The notes below the pieces were generated by a model, which saw only the letters and a list, made by a program, of their open reading frames with translations, did not search any database and was not told where the DNA came from. Below, in pieces: positions 14,627 through 22,198 of a stretch of 22,198 nt of DNA (the stretch's first letter is position 1; each line of letters begins with the position of its first letter). Origin of the DNA: DASTPP01 sp035762175 (GTDB lineage: Bacteria > Myxococcota_A > Polyangia > Polyangiales > Polyangiaceae); the NCBI GenBank assembly GCA_035762175.1, contig DASTPP010000052.1, positions 1-22,198 of the forward strand, written 5' to 3'. The translations under genes and the position numbers were made by a program.

Positions 14627-16891
14627 ATGCGGGTAGCGTTGTTGGCATTCGTCGCGGCGGCGACGCTGCAGTGTGCGGGCCGGGCGGACACCTGCGAGGC
14701 GGCCAGCGGGCGCGACGCCTGGCCGGACGCCGCGCGCCTCTGCGCCGCCGAGTACGAGCGCGACCCGACGCCCGAGCGGGCCCTGCGCCTCGGCCGCGCG
14801 AGCGTCAACGTGCGCGACGGCGCGACCTGCGAGCGGGCGGTCGGGCCGCTCGTCGGGGGGCCCTTCGCGGGCGACGCCCACTACCTCTTGGGGCGGGTGG
14901 CGCAGCAGCGGGGCCGGGCGCCGGAGGCGCGCGAGCGCTTCGAGCGCGCGCTCGCGCTGCACGAGCGCGGCGGGCGGCTCGACGGCGTCTCGCGGGACGC
15001 GCAGGCGCTCGCCGAAGTGCGGTGGCGCGAGGGCGACTACGCCGCCTCGCTCGACCTGCTCGCGCGCGCCGCCGACGCCGCCGGGCGCTCGGGCGAGGCG
15101 CGCCTCGGGCACTACGCCGAGCTCGCCCGGGTCAACGTGCTGCGCACGGTCGGCGATCACGACGCGGCCGAGGCCGTGCTGCGCGCCATGCTGGCGCGGC
15201 CGCTCGGGCCCCGCGAGCGCGCCTGGGCGGTCTACGCGCTCGGCCGCCTCTTCGTCGACAGCGAGCGCGACGCGCTCGCCGAGCCGCTCTTGCGCGAGGC
15301 GCTCGCGGAGGCGACGCGGCTCGGGCTCGGCGAGGTCGCGGGCTCGGCGCGCTTGAACCTGGGCTGGCTCGCCCGGCGCGACGGCCGCTTCGCCGAGGCC
15401 GAGGCGGCCTTCGCGTCGGCCGACGACGGCGAAGACGATCCGGTCGCGGTGGCGCTCAACCGGGGGCTCATCGCGGCCGACCGCGGCGACCTCGAGCGCG
15501 CGGCGGGGCACCTCGCCGACGCCGAGCGCGCCGAGCCCGAGGGCCACCACGCCTGGTGGGTCGCCTACCAGACGGGCGCCGTCGCCGAGCGCCGCGGCCG
15601 GGCCGACGAGGCCGAGTCGGCCTACCGGCGCGCGATGGCCGCGCTCGACCAGATGCGCGATCACGCCGGGCCGCTCGCGGCGCACGTGCTCGCGACCTAC
15701 CGCCTGCCGCACGAGCGCCTCGTGGGCCTGCTCGCCGGCGCGGGGCGCTTCCGCGAGGCGCTCGCGGTCGTGCTCTCGTTCGACCTGAGCATGATGCTGG
15801 CCGCCGACGCCCCCGGGCGCGGGCTCTCGCCCGAGGGCATGCCGACGCGCCCGGCGGGCGCGTCGCAAACGCACCTGAGGCCCCGCTGGCTCGACGTCGA
15901 GCTCGGCGGCCGGGGCTCGCCCGGGCCGACCGCCCTCGAGCCCGTGCTCGAGGCCTGGCGGGGCCGGCGCCTCGTCGTGCTCGTGCCGGGCGGCGATCGG
16001 CAGGCGCCCGGGCGCGCCCGCCTGGTTCGCCTCGAGGTGGCCGACGGCGAGGTGCGGGGCTTCGACGCCGGCCCGCTCGACGAGCTCGAGCGGCTCGCCT
16101 CGCGCCTCGAGGCCGACCCCGACGACCGCGCGGCCGCCGAGGCGCTCGGCCGCGCCATGCTGCCCGAGCCGCCGGGCGCCGGGCCGCTCGACGTGCTCGC
16201 GATCGGCCCCGTGGCGCGCGCCCCGCTCGGCGCCCTGCGCCGCGCGGGCCGCCTCGTGGTGGCGAGCACGCCGCTCGCCCGCGTGCTCGGGCTGCGGGCC
16301 TGGGCGAAGCCGCCCGCGGCCGAGCGCGCGGGGCGCGTGGTCGTGCTCGGCGACCCGCTCGGCAACCTGCCCTCGGCCGCGGGCGAGGCCGCGCTCGCCG
16401 CCGCGCGCCTGGGCGCCGCCCCGCGGCTCGGCCCCGAGGCCGACCGCGGCGCGCTCGCCGCCGCCGGGGGCGCCGCCCTGCTGCACGTCGCCTCGCACTC
16501 GGTCGACGACGGCGAGGGCGCCGCCCTGCAGCTGGCCGACGGGGCGCTCCGGGCGCGGGCGATCCCCGCGCTCGGCCCGACCGCGCGCCTCGTCGTGCTG
16601 GCGAGCTGCGCCTCGGGCGCGTCGCGCGACGGCTCGGGCTGGGGGTCGCTCGCGGCGGCGTTCCTGAGCGCGGGCGCCGAGATCGTGATCGCCACGCAAT
16701 GGTCCGTCCCCGATGGTGACTCGGCGCGCCTCGTCGAGGCGCTCTACGACCCCGAGCTCGGCGCCGACGCGCGGCGCGACGCGGTCGCGGCGCTCGCGTC
16801 GGCGCAGGCGCGCGTGGCCGGGTCGATCTCGCCCCGCGCCTGGGCCGCCTTCACCGCCATGCGCGCGCCGCCGACCGTCGCGGGCCCCTGA
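14627..16891 (+). CDS. TPR-CHAT domain cysteine peptidase, possibly exported
   Basis: 754 residues. Residues about 40-410 are Ala/Leu-rich helical pairs of TPR type (for example AHYLLGRVAQQRGRAPEARE, RFERALALHERGG, ARLNLGWLARRDGRFAEAEA). Residues about 450-750 form the CHAT domain, a clan CD fold: His624 in LLHVASHSVDD and Cys661 in LVVLASCASGA form the dyad, followed by AEIVIATQWSVPDGDSARLV, the strand-loop motif seen in CHAT proteins. Family members include separase-like and CRISPR-associated TPR-CHAT peptidases. The N-terminus MRVALLAFVAAATLQCAG looks like a signal sequence, but Gln before Cys makes a lipobox doubtful, so export is uncertain. The ATG at 14627 lies 10 bases after the caspase frame stop and lacks a clear ribosome-binding site; TAGAAT overlaps it. 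Probably works with the upstream caspase in one proteolytic pathway, by proximity. Confidence 0.92.
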   Translation: MRVALLAFVAAATLQCAGRADTCEAASGRDAWPDAARLCAAEYERDPTPERALRLGRASVNVRDGATCERAVGPLVGGPFAGDAHYLLGRVAQQRGRAPEARERFERALALHERGGRLDGVSRDAQALAEVRWREGDYAASLDLLARAADAAGRSGEARLGHYAELARVNVLRTVGDHDAAEAVLRAMLARPLGPRERAWAVYALGRLFVDSERDALAEPLLREALAEATRLGLGEVAGSARLNLGWLARRDGRFAEAEAAFASADDGEDDPVAVALNRGLIAADRGDLERAAGHLADAERAEPEGHHAWWVAYQTGAVAERRGRADEAESAYRRAMAALDQMRDHAGPLAAHVLATYRLPHERLVGLLAGAGRFREALAVVLSFDLSMMLAADAPGRGLSPEGMPTRPAGASQTHLRPRWLDVELGGRGSPGPTALEPVLEAWRGRRLVVLVPGGDRQAPGRARLVRLEVADGEVRGFDAGPLDELERLASRLEADPDDRAAAEALGRAMLPEPPGAGPLDVLAIGPVARAPLGALRRAGRLVVASTPLARVLGLRAWAKPPAAERAGRVVVLGDPLGNLPSAAGEAALAAARLGAAPRLGPEADRGALAAAGGAALLHVASHSVDDGEGAALQLADGALRARAIPALGPTARLVVLASCASGASRDGSGWGSLAAAFLSAGAEIVIATQWSVPDGDSARLVEALYDPELGADARRDAVAALASAQARVAGSISPRAWAAFTAMRAPPTVAGP

Positions 16892-16955
16892 ATCTGCCAG
16901 CTTCGGGGTAGCTTGCCGTGCCGTGCTCGGCGCGGCTCCCTCGGCCGGCCGCGAT

Positions 16956-16976
16956 GCCCGCGCCCTGAGCGCGGGC
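16956..16976. terminator. Hairpin between convergent CHAT and RND genes
   Basis: GCCCGCGC (16956-16963) pairs perfectly with GCGCGGGC (16969-16976) across a CCTGA loop. It lies in the 90-base gap between two genes that end toward each other, a usual place for a shared terminator. There is no T-tract on either strand, so function is inferred from position. Confidence 0.45.
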
Positions 16977-16981
16977 GCGGC

Positions 16982-19900
16982 TCACTCGGCCGGCTGCGCC
17001 GCGGGCCGCCGGGCCGAGGGGGGCGGCGGCGCGCCCCGGACGATCGCCTCGAGCTCCGCTTCGCCCCGGTCCGCGGCGCCGTCGGCCTTGGCGCGCGCGC
17101 GGCGGCGGCGCGCGAGCCACTCGCGCGCGTCGTCGAAGAGCGAGTAGGCGACGGGCGTCGCGAGCAGGGTGAGCAGGAGCGAGAAGGTCTGGCCGCCGAT
17201 GACGATGCCCGAGATGTTGCGGTTGTTGCCCGAGCCGACGCCGCGCGAGAGCGCGAGCGGGAGCATGCCGGCGACGAAGGCGATGGTGGTCATCAAGATG
17301 GGCCGGAGCCGGTCGCGGTTCGCCTCGAGGATGGCCTCGAGGCGGGGGCGGCCGAGCGCGCGCAGGTGGTTGGTGTGGTCGATCTGCAAGATCGAGTTCT
17401 TCTTCACGACGCCGAAGAGCACGAGCACGCCGAGCGCCGACATCAGGTTGAGGCCCTGGCCGAAGATGAGCAGCGAGAGCAGGGCGAAGGGCACCGTGAG
17501 CGGCAGCGAGAGCAAGATGATGAGCGGGTAGAGCCAGGACTCGAACTGCGCCGCCAGGATGAGGTACATGAAGACGAACGAGAGGCCGAAGGCGAGGGCG
17601 AAGCCGGCGGCGAGCTGCGACGAGGTCTTCGAGCGGCCGGTCGGCTGCAGGCGGTACTCGGGGGGCGGGTCGGCGGCGGCGAAGGCGTCCTTGATGGCCT
17701 TGGTCACGTCGCTCTCGCCCATGCCGGGGGTGACGTTGGCCATGAAGGTGACCTGCCGCTGGCGCCCGAGGCGGTTGATCTGCGAGGGCCCCGAGCCCTC
17801 GGTGACGTTGACCACCGACGAGAGCGGCACGGTGCCGAACTTGCGCGAGGGCACGGTGAGCAGCGAGAGCGCCGAGACGTCGCGGCGGAAGGAGGCGTCG
17901 GCGCGCAGGCGCACCTCGTACTCTTCGCCGCGCTCGGAGTAGGTCGAGGCCTTGACCCCGCCGATCTGGGCGAGCAGGGTCTCGGCCACGTCGGCGACGC
18001 TGACGCCGAGGTCGGCGGCCCGGTCGCGGTCGACCGCGACGCGCACCTCGGGCTTGCCCGTGATGAGCGAGGTGTCGAAGTCGACGACCGCCGGGTCGGC
18101 CTTGATGCGCGGGGCCATCTTGGCCGTCAGCTCTTCGAGCCGCTTGAGGTCGGGGCCGACCATGACGTACTGCACCGCCGCGTTCGAGGCGCCGGTGGCG
18201 AAGGCGGCGACCTCGCTGACCGACGTGCGCAGCTCGGCCGGCAGCTTCGCCAAGATCTCCTTGCGGGCGCGGTCCATCAGCTGCTGCTGCGTGATGTCGC
18301 GCGCGGCCGGGTCGACGAGCGCGACGTAGACGCTGGCGAGGTTGGTCGTCTGATCATCGCCGCCAGCCACCGTGACCACCGTGTGCGCGACGCCGGGCAG
18401 CCGCCGCGCGTCCTGCGCCACCCGCTCGGCCACGAGCGCGGTCTCCTCGACGCTCGTGCCCTCGGGGGTGCGCACGCTGATCTCGAACTGCGCCTGGTCG
18501 TCGACGGGCAGGAAGCCCCCCGGCACGCGCTTGGCGATCGGCCCGCAGGAGCCGAGCGCCGCGGCGCAGAGCAAGAGCACCGCCCAGCGCCGGCGCATGG
18601 CGGCCTCGAGCAGCCGCATGTACGCGCGCTCGATCGGCCGGTAGAAGAGGTCGACGACGCGCTCGAGCCGCCCCCCGCCGTGCCCGCCGCCGAGCCGCAG
18701 CGCCCGCGCCGAGAGCGCCGGCGTCAGCGAAAAGCTGACGAGGAGCGAGACGCCCACGGCGAAGGCCATGGTGTAGCCGAAGTTCTTCAGGAAGCGCCCG
18801 GGGATGCCGCCGACGAAGGCGACGGGCACGAACACCGCCATCAGCGAGAGCGTGGTGGCGAGGACGGCGAGGCCGATCTCGCGCGTCGCCAGCACCGCCG
18901 CGGGGAAGGGCTTGACGCCCTTCTCCTGGACGAAGCGCACGATGTTCTCGAGCACGACGATGGCGTCGTCGATGACGATGCCGACCGCGAGCGCCAGCGC
19001 CAGCAGCGTCATCATGTTCAGCGAGAAGCCCTGCAACCACATCAGCGCGAAGGTGCCGACGATCGAGATGGGGATGGCCACCGCCGCGATGAACGTGCTG
19101 CGCGCGTTGCCGAGGAAGACGAGCACGACCAGCGCGGCCAGCAGGGCGCCGAGCACGAGGTGCTCCTTGACGGCGCCGACGCTGGTGCGGATGGGCGCCG
19201 AGTTGTCGCGCACGATCTCGAGCTCGACGCCCGGCGGCAGCGCGCGCTTGACCTCGGCGAGGCGCGCGCGCACCTGGTCGACGACCTCGACCGTGTTGGT
19301 GCCCGACTGCTTGCGCACCGAGAGCATGACGGTGCGCTCGCCGTCGTAGCTCGCGAGGCTGCGCAGCTCCTCCTCGCCGTCCTCGACCCGGGCGACGTCG
19401 GCGATGCGCACGGCGTGGCCCTGGTCTTCGCGCAGCACGATGCGGCCGATGCCCTCGACCGACTCGACCCGGCCGGCCACGCGCAGCGTCAGCGCCTGGG
19501 GCCCGGTCTCGATGCGGCCGCCGGGCGTGGTCAGGTTCTGGGCGGCGAGCGCGCGCTGCACGTCGACCGCGCTCAGGTTGAGCGCGCGCAGCTTCAGCGG
19601 GTCGAGCCAGACGTGGACCTGCCGCGCCCGCCCGCCGACCATCGTCACCTGGCCGACCCCCGAGACGCTCTCGATCTGCCGGCGCACCGACTTGTCGGCC
19701 AGCTCGGTCACGTCGCGCGCCGGCAGGCTCGAGCGCAGCGCGATGAGCAGCACGGGCGACGACTGCGGGTCGACCTTGGTCACCTTCGGCGGGTCGATGC
19801 CCCGGGGCAGGTCGCGCAGGACGTTGTTGACCTTGTCGCGGACGTCGTTCGCCGCCTCGTCCGAGCTCTTCTCGATCTTGAAGGCGATGCGGACCTGCGA

Positions 19901-20167
19901 GAAGCCCTCGGTCGAGACCGACTGCAGCTCGTCGATGCCGTCGATGGTGTTGACCGCGCCCTCGATCTTGTCGCTGATGTCGGTCTCGACCTCCTCGGGC
20001 GAGGCGCCGTCGAGGCGCGTCGTCACGATGACGAAGGGCACGTCGACGTTGGGGAACTGGTCGACCCCGAGGCGGGTGTAGCCGACCGCCCCGAGCACGA
20101 CGATGACGAGCATCAGCACCGTCGCGAAGACGGGGCGGCGGACGCAAAGCTGGGCGAGCCACTGCAT
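16982..20167 (-). CDS. RND multidrug efflux pump, AcrB/HAE1 family
   Basis: 1061 residues, full length for the family. Inner-membrane proton/drug antiporter that exports substrates through a periplasmic adaptor and an outer-membrane channel. N-terminal MQWLAQLCVRRPVFATVLML is the first membrane helix; GVDQFPNVDVPFVIVTT is the conserved strand after it. Membrane helix 4 carries the proton-relay aspartates D400 and D401 in AVGIVIDDAIVVLENI. GGIPGRFLKNFG, VPGGFLPVDDQAQF (about 540) and the second half FALAFGLSFVFMYLILAAQF and LFGVVKKNSILQIDHTNHLR complete the duplicated architecture. The C-terminal tail is short and basic. GAGGAGG lies about 7 bases before the ATG. It is 30 bases downstream of the adaptor gene, a clear operon. 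No TolC-type gene or local regulator is visible. Confidence 0.97.
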   Translation of the reverse strand: MQWLAQLCVRRPVFATVLMLVIVVLGAVGYTRLGVDQFPNVDVPFVIVTTRLDGASPEEVETDISDKIEGAVNTIDGIDELQSVSTEGFSQVRIAFKIEKSSDEAANDVRDKVNNVLRDLPRGIDPPKVTKVDPQSSPVLLIALRSSLPARDVTELADKSVRRQIESVSGVGQVTMVGGRARQVHVWLDPLKLRALNLSAVDVQRALAAQNLTTPGGRIETGPQALTLRVAGRVESVEGIGRIVLREDQGHAVRIADVARVEDGEEELRSLASYDGERTVMLSVRKQSGTNTVEVVDQVRARLAEVKRALPPGVELEIVRDNSAPIRTSVGAVKEHLVLGALLAALVVLVFLGNARSTFIAAVAIPISIVGTFALMWLQGFSLNMMTLLALALAVGIVIDDAIVVLENIVRFVQEKGVKPFPAAVLATREIGLAVLATTLSLMAVFVPVAFVGGIPGRFLKNFGYTMAFAVGVSLLVSFSLTPALSARALRLGGGHGGGRLERVVDLFYRPIERAYMRLLEAAMRRRWAVLLLCAAALGSCGPIAKRVPGGFLPVDDQAQFEISVRTPEGTSVEETALVAERVAQDARRLPGVAHTVVTVAGGDDQTTNLASVYVALVDPAARDITQQQLMDRARKEILAKLPAELRTSVSEVAAFATGASNAAVQYVMVGPDLKRLEELTAKMAPRIKADPAVVDFDTSLITGKPEVRVAVDRDRAADLGVSVADVAETLLAQIGGVKASTYSERGEEYEVRLRADASFRRDVSALSLLTVPSRKFGTVPLSSVVNVTEGSGPSQINRLGRQRQVTFMANVTPGMGESDVTKAIKDAFAAADPPPEYRLQPTGRSKTSSQLAAGFALAFGLSFVFMYLILAAQFESWLYPLIILLSLPLTVPFALLSLLIFGQGLNLMSALGVLVLFGVVKKNSILQIDHTNHLRALGRPRLEAILEANRDRLRPILMTTIAFVAGMLPLALSRGVGSGNNRNISGIVIGGQTFSLLLTLLATPVAYSLFDDAREWLARRRRARAKADGAADRGEAELEAIVRGAPPPPSARRPAAQPAE

Positions 20168-20197
20168 GGTCGGTCCTCCTCGGCGGGCGCGCGCCCC

Positions 20198-21280
20198 TCA
20201 GCGCACCCGCGCCCCGTTGCGCAGCGAGCCGACGTCGCCCACCGCCACCCGCTCGCCCGGCCGCGCCCCCTTGGTCACCCCGAGCAGGCCCCCGGGCGCC
20301 TCGACCGTCGCGAGCGCCCGCTCCTCGAGGCGGCCGTCGACGACGAAGAACGCGTGCGGCGTGCCGCCCGCGTCGAAGACCGCCGCCCGCGGCACGCCCG
20401 GCACCTTGCGCGCCCCCACCACGAGCTCGACGTCGGCGAACATGCCGGGCTTGAGCGCGCGGTCGGCGTTCTCGACCAGCGCCTCGACCGGCAGGTCGCG
20501 CGTCGAGGCCCGGATCGCGCCCGAGACGAAGCGCACCCGGCCGGTGAAGCGCCGCCCGGGGTGCGCCGCGACCCGGAAGCTGACCTCGGCCCCCTCGCTC
20601 ACCCGCGCCGCGTCGGCCTCGGGCACCGAAAGCTCGAGCCGCAGCGGGTCGACCGACACGAGCGTGACGACCCGCGAGTCTTGCCGCACGTACTCGCCGA
20701 CGTCGACGTAGCGCTCGGTCACCACCCCGGCGAACGGCGCCCGGATCGCCCCGTCGCCGACGTTCTGCGCCGCGATGCTGGCGCGCGCGCTCGCCGCCTC
20801 GGCCGAGAGCGGCAGCGTGCGACACTGCACCGCCACCCGCTCGTACTCGGCGTCGCTGATGGCGCCCGTCTCGCGCAGCTTGCCGTAGCGCGCGCAGTCG
20901 GTCAGCGCCTGCGCCTGCTGCGCCCGCACGCTCTCGGCCTGCGCCTTCGCCTCGCTCGCCGCGAGCGACGCGGCGCGCACGTCGAGCTGCGCGATCACCT
21001 GGCCCGGCACCACCTGCGCCCCCCGCTCGGCCGAGGTCGCCGTCACGCGCCCGGCCGCGTTCGCCGCGAGGTCCGTCTCGCGCTCGCCCTTGAGGCTGCC
21101 GGACAGGCGCAGGGTCACCGGCACCTCGATCTCGGCCACCGCCTCGGACTGCACCGCCGCCGGCGGCACGGGGTCGGCCCCCAGCGACGCGTCCGGCGCG
21201 CGCTTGCACCCGGCGGCCCCCAGCGCCGCCGCGACGATCGTCAACCAAAGCCCCCTCTCAACGGCTGTGCCCGCGTTCAT
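20198..21280 (-). CDS. RND periplasmic adaptor (membrane fusion) lipoprotein
   Basis: 360 residues. Signal peptide LWLTIVAAALGAAGC with predicted lipidated Cys25, so anchored in the inner membrane facing the periplasm. Domains in order: first half of the lipoyl/barrel-sandwich (about 65-97, AAGRVTATSAERGAQVVPGQ), an alpha-hairpin (about 100-165, ASEAKAQAESVRAQQAQALT and onward), the second lipoyl half (GDGAIRAPFAGVVTERYVDV), the beta-barrel (VDPLRLELSVPEADAARVSE) and the membrane-proximal domain ending LRNGARVR. The short hairpin is usual for HlyD/MexE-like adaptors. The open frame extends upstream to 21850 but homology and signal peptide begin at the ATG complementary to 21278-21280, with AAGGGG upstream. 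It is translated before the RND pump gene in one transcript. Confidence 0.95.
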   Translation of the reverse strand: MNAGTAVERGLWLTIVAAALGAAGCKRAPDASLGADPVPPAAVQSEAVAEIEVPVTLRLSGSLKGERETDLAANAAGRVTATSAERGAQVVPGQVIAQLDVRAASLAASEAKAQAESVRAQQAQALTDCARYGKLRETGAISDAEYERVAVQCRTLPLSAEAASARASIAAQNVGDGAIRAPFAGVVTERYVDVGEYVRQDSRVVTLVSVDPLRLELSVPEADAARVSEGAEVSFRVAAHPGRRFTGRVRFVSGAIRASTRDLPVEALVENADRALKPGMFADVELVVGARKVPGVPRAAVFDAGGTPHAFFVVDGRLEERALATVEAPGGLLGVTKGARPGERVAVGDVGSLRNGARVR

Positions 21281-21827
21281 ATGGCGTGGCCCCTTGCACG
21301 TCCCGTACCTCGGCGGCCCCCCCTGCCCGGGCCGCCAACGCCGGACGCGAGCGAGCGCGCGGCCCGGCGCGACGGGACCCGGGCCGCCCTCACGGCCGCG
21401 TTCGACTCGGGGGCAAGCCGACCGAGGGGTGCCGGTAATCCGGCAGAGGGGGGCGCCGCCGTGGGCGAAACACGACAGAGCCGAACCGGCGCCGCCCCCC
21501 CGGCGCTCAGGGGCGCACGCGCCCGTCGACCGCGAAGACGCTGCCGGTGACGAAGCCTTGCCCACGGCCAGCGCGATGACGTCGGCCCCCGCCTCGGGCC
21601 GCCCGCCCGCGAGGCGGGGCCCCGAACGCCCCGGGCGGCCCGCCGAGCCCGCCGGCGCGCGCGGAGCAAGATCCGAGAAGTCGGGCGCGGCCCCGCGTGG
21701 TAGTCGACCCGCCCGCTGCGCGCGCCGCCGCGGGGCGGCCGTGGCCCCGGGGGCGCCCCGTGCGCTCGAAGGGGCCCCCGGACGACCGGCCCGCGCAGCC
21801 CGCGCCCCACGCAAGGAGACCCCACCC
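21281..21827. other. Gap holding an SDR remnant and little else
   Basis: 547 bases between the divergent adaptor and VOC genes. Apart from the degraded dehydrogenase end (21507-21604) I see only GC-rich low-complexity sequence. A good ribosome-binding site (CAAGGAGAC) at about 21811-21819 serves the VOC gene. No clear promoter boxes. Confidence 0.5.
21507..21604 (-). pseudogene. Frameshifted C-terminal remnant of a short-chain dehydrogenase
   Basis: On the minus strand, GFVTGSVFAVDGRVRP followed by a TGA (complement of 21507-21509) is the characteristic C-terminal strand of short-chain dehydrogenase/reductase proteins. Directly upstream, in another frame, the sequence reads GRPEAGADVIALAVGK, which corresponds to the preceding helix (usually GRPEE-A-A--LAS). 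Joining the two needs a frameshift near 21557. Nothing upstream in any frame looks like the rest of the enzyme (no glycine-rich nucleotide site, no YxxxK), so it is a decayed 3' fragment. Confidence 0.65.
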
Positions 21828-22198
21828 ATGACGAAGGCAACGAAGGCCATTCCCGATGGCTACCGCACGCTCACGCCCATGCTCACGCTCGACGACGCCG
21901 CGGCTGCGATCACGTGGTACACGAAGGCGCTCGGCGCCGAAGAGCTCATGCGCAGCAAGGGGCCCGACGGCAAGATCATGCACGCCGAGCTGAAGATCGG
22001 CGACTCGCGCCTCATGGTGCACGACGCCATGATGGGCCACCGAGGGCCCAAGGCGCTCGGCGGCGCGCCCGCCGGCCTGTGGATCTACGTCGAAGACTGC
22101 GACGCGCTCTTCAACCGCGCCGTCGCCGCCGGCGGCGAGGTCGTGATGCCCATGGCCGACCAGTTCTGGGGCGACCGCTGCGGCAACGTGCGCGACCC
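21828..22198 (+). CDS. VOC-family protein, PhnB/glyoxalase-like (partial)
   Basis: The first 123 residues are seen and the frame runs off the window end without a stop. MTKATKAIPDGYRTLTPMLT leads into DDAAAAITWYTKALGAEELM, the typical first beta-alpha-beta unit of the vicinal-oxygen-chelate fold; KIMHAELKIGDSRLMVHDAM is the second strand pair, and LWIYVEDCDALFNRAVAAGG with VVMPMADQFWGDRCGNVRDP begins the second module. The WGDR-G-V-DP ending is the PhnB/YdcJ-like pattern; the candidate metal residues (His in MHAEL, Glu) are visible but the last ligand probably lies beyond the window. Substrate is unknown. AAGGAGA is placed 9 bases before the ATG at 21828. Confidence 0.92.
   Translation, partial: MTKATKAIPDGYRTLTPMLTLDDAAAAITWYTKALGAEELMRSKGPDGKIMHAELKIGDSRLMVHDAMMGHRGPKALGGAPAGLWIYVEDCDALFNRAVAAGGEVVMPMADQFWGDRCGNVRD

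Noticed and set aside
14590..14628. TTGACC and TAGAAT as a promoter for the CHAT gene
   Set aside because: The spacing is 27 bases, too long for a sigma-70 promoter, and TAGAAT overlaps the start codon.
14186..16699. Long minus-strand frame opposite the CHAT gene
   Set aside because: The plus-strand frame carries TPR and CHAT motifs; the minus frame is an antisense shadow.
16913..21550. Very long plus-strand open frame opposite the RND operon
   Set aside because: It is the antisense shadow of the pump and adaptor genes; its translation is His/Arg/Asp/Glu-rich without any known domain.

Overview
The window is very GC-rich DNA (most stretches look about 70-75% G+C) with strong codon-position bias. 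It is packed with lipoproteins, a Ser/Thr protein kinase, an FHA-type sigma-54 activator, a caspase-like peptidase and a CHAT peptidase. That mix is typical of Myxococcota, and I infer a Polyangia-type myxobacterium; no 16S or marker gene is present to prove it. No tRNA, rRNA, CRISPR array, transposase or phage gene was seen.

Layout. 1-277: a strong GC-rich hairpin, then an AT-richer probable promoter. 278-4763 (+): an FHA-GAF-AAA+-Fis sigma-54 activator followed at once by a transmembrane Ser/Thr kinase with TolB-like and TPR-like C-terminal parts, a likely phospho-signalling pair. The activator has no in-frame stop before the kinase gene; a -1 slip at a TTTAAAA heptamer would end it at 2154. 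4774-5022 (-): a tiny lipoprotein with a CxCxxC motif. 5023-5878: mostly non-coding, with a 16-bp direct repeat. 5879-6169 (+): a short protein with one AraC-type HTH. 6385-7590 (+): a two-domain secreted lipoprotein. 7616-8185 (-): another lipoprotein. 8374-8769 (+): a divergent truncated haemoglobin. 8795-8964: 11-bp and 24-bp tandem repeats running into the 3' end of a GNAT acetyltransferase (8949-9545, -). 9664-10000: an AT-rich island of degenerate ~83-bp repeats. 10031-10483 (-): a DUF4087-like exported protein. 10713-10782: a 14-bp tandem repeat that abuts the stop codon of a lipoprotein gene (10783-11370, -).

11398-16891 is the most interesting block: an M14 (cytosolic-carboxypeptidase-like) zinc peptidase on the minus strand, divergent from an unrecognised 223-aa protein, a caspase-family (C14) peptidase and a TPR-CHAT peptidase on the plus strand. 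Two clan CD cysteine peptidases in tandem with an unknown partner look like a proteolytic signalling or cell-fate module.

16982-21280 (-): a lipoprotein RND adaptor followed by an AcrB/HAE1-type RND pump, without an outer-membrane channel gene in view. 21507-21604 (-): a frameshifted remnant of an SDR dehydrogenase. 21828-22198 (+): a VOC/PhnB-like protein cut off by the window end.
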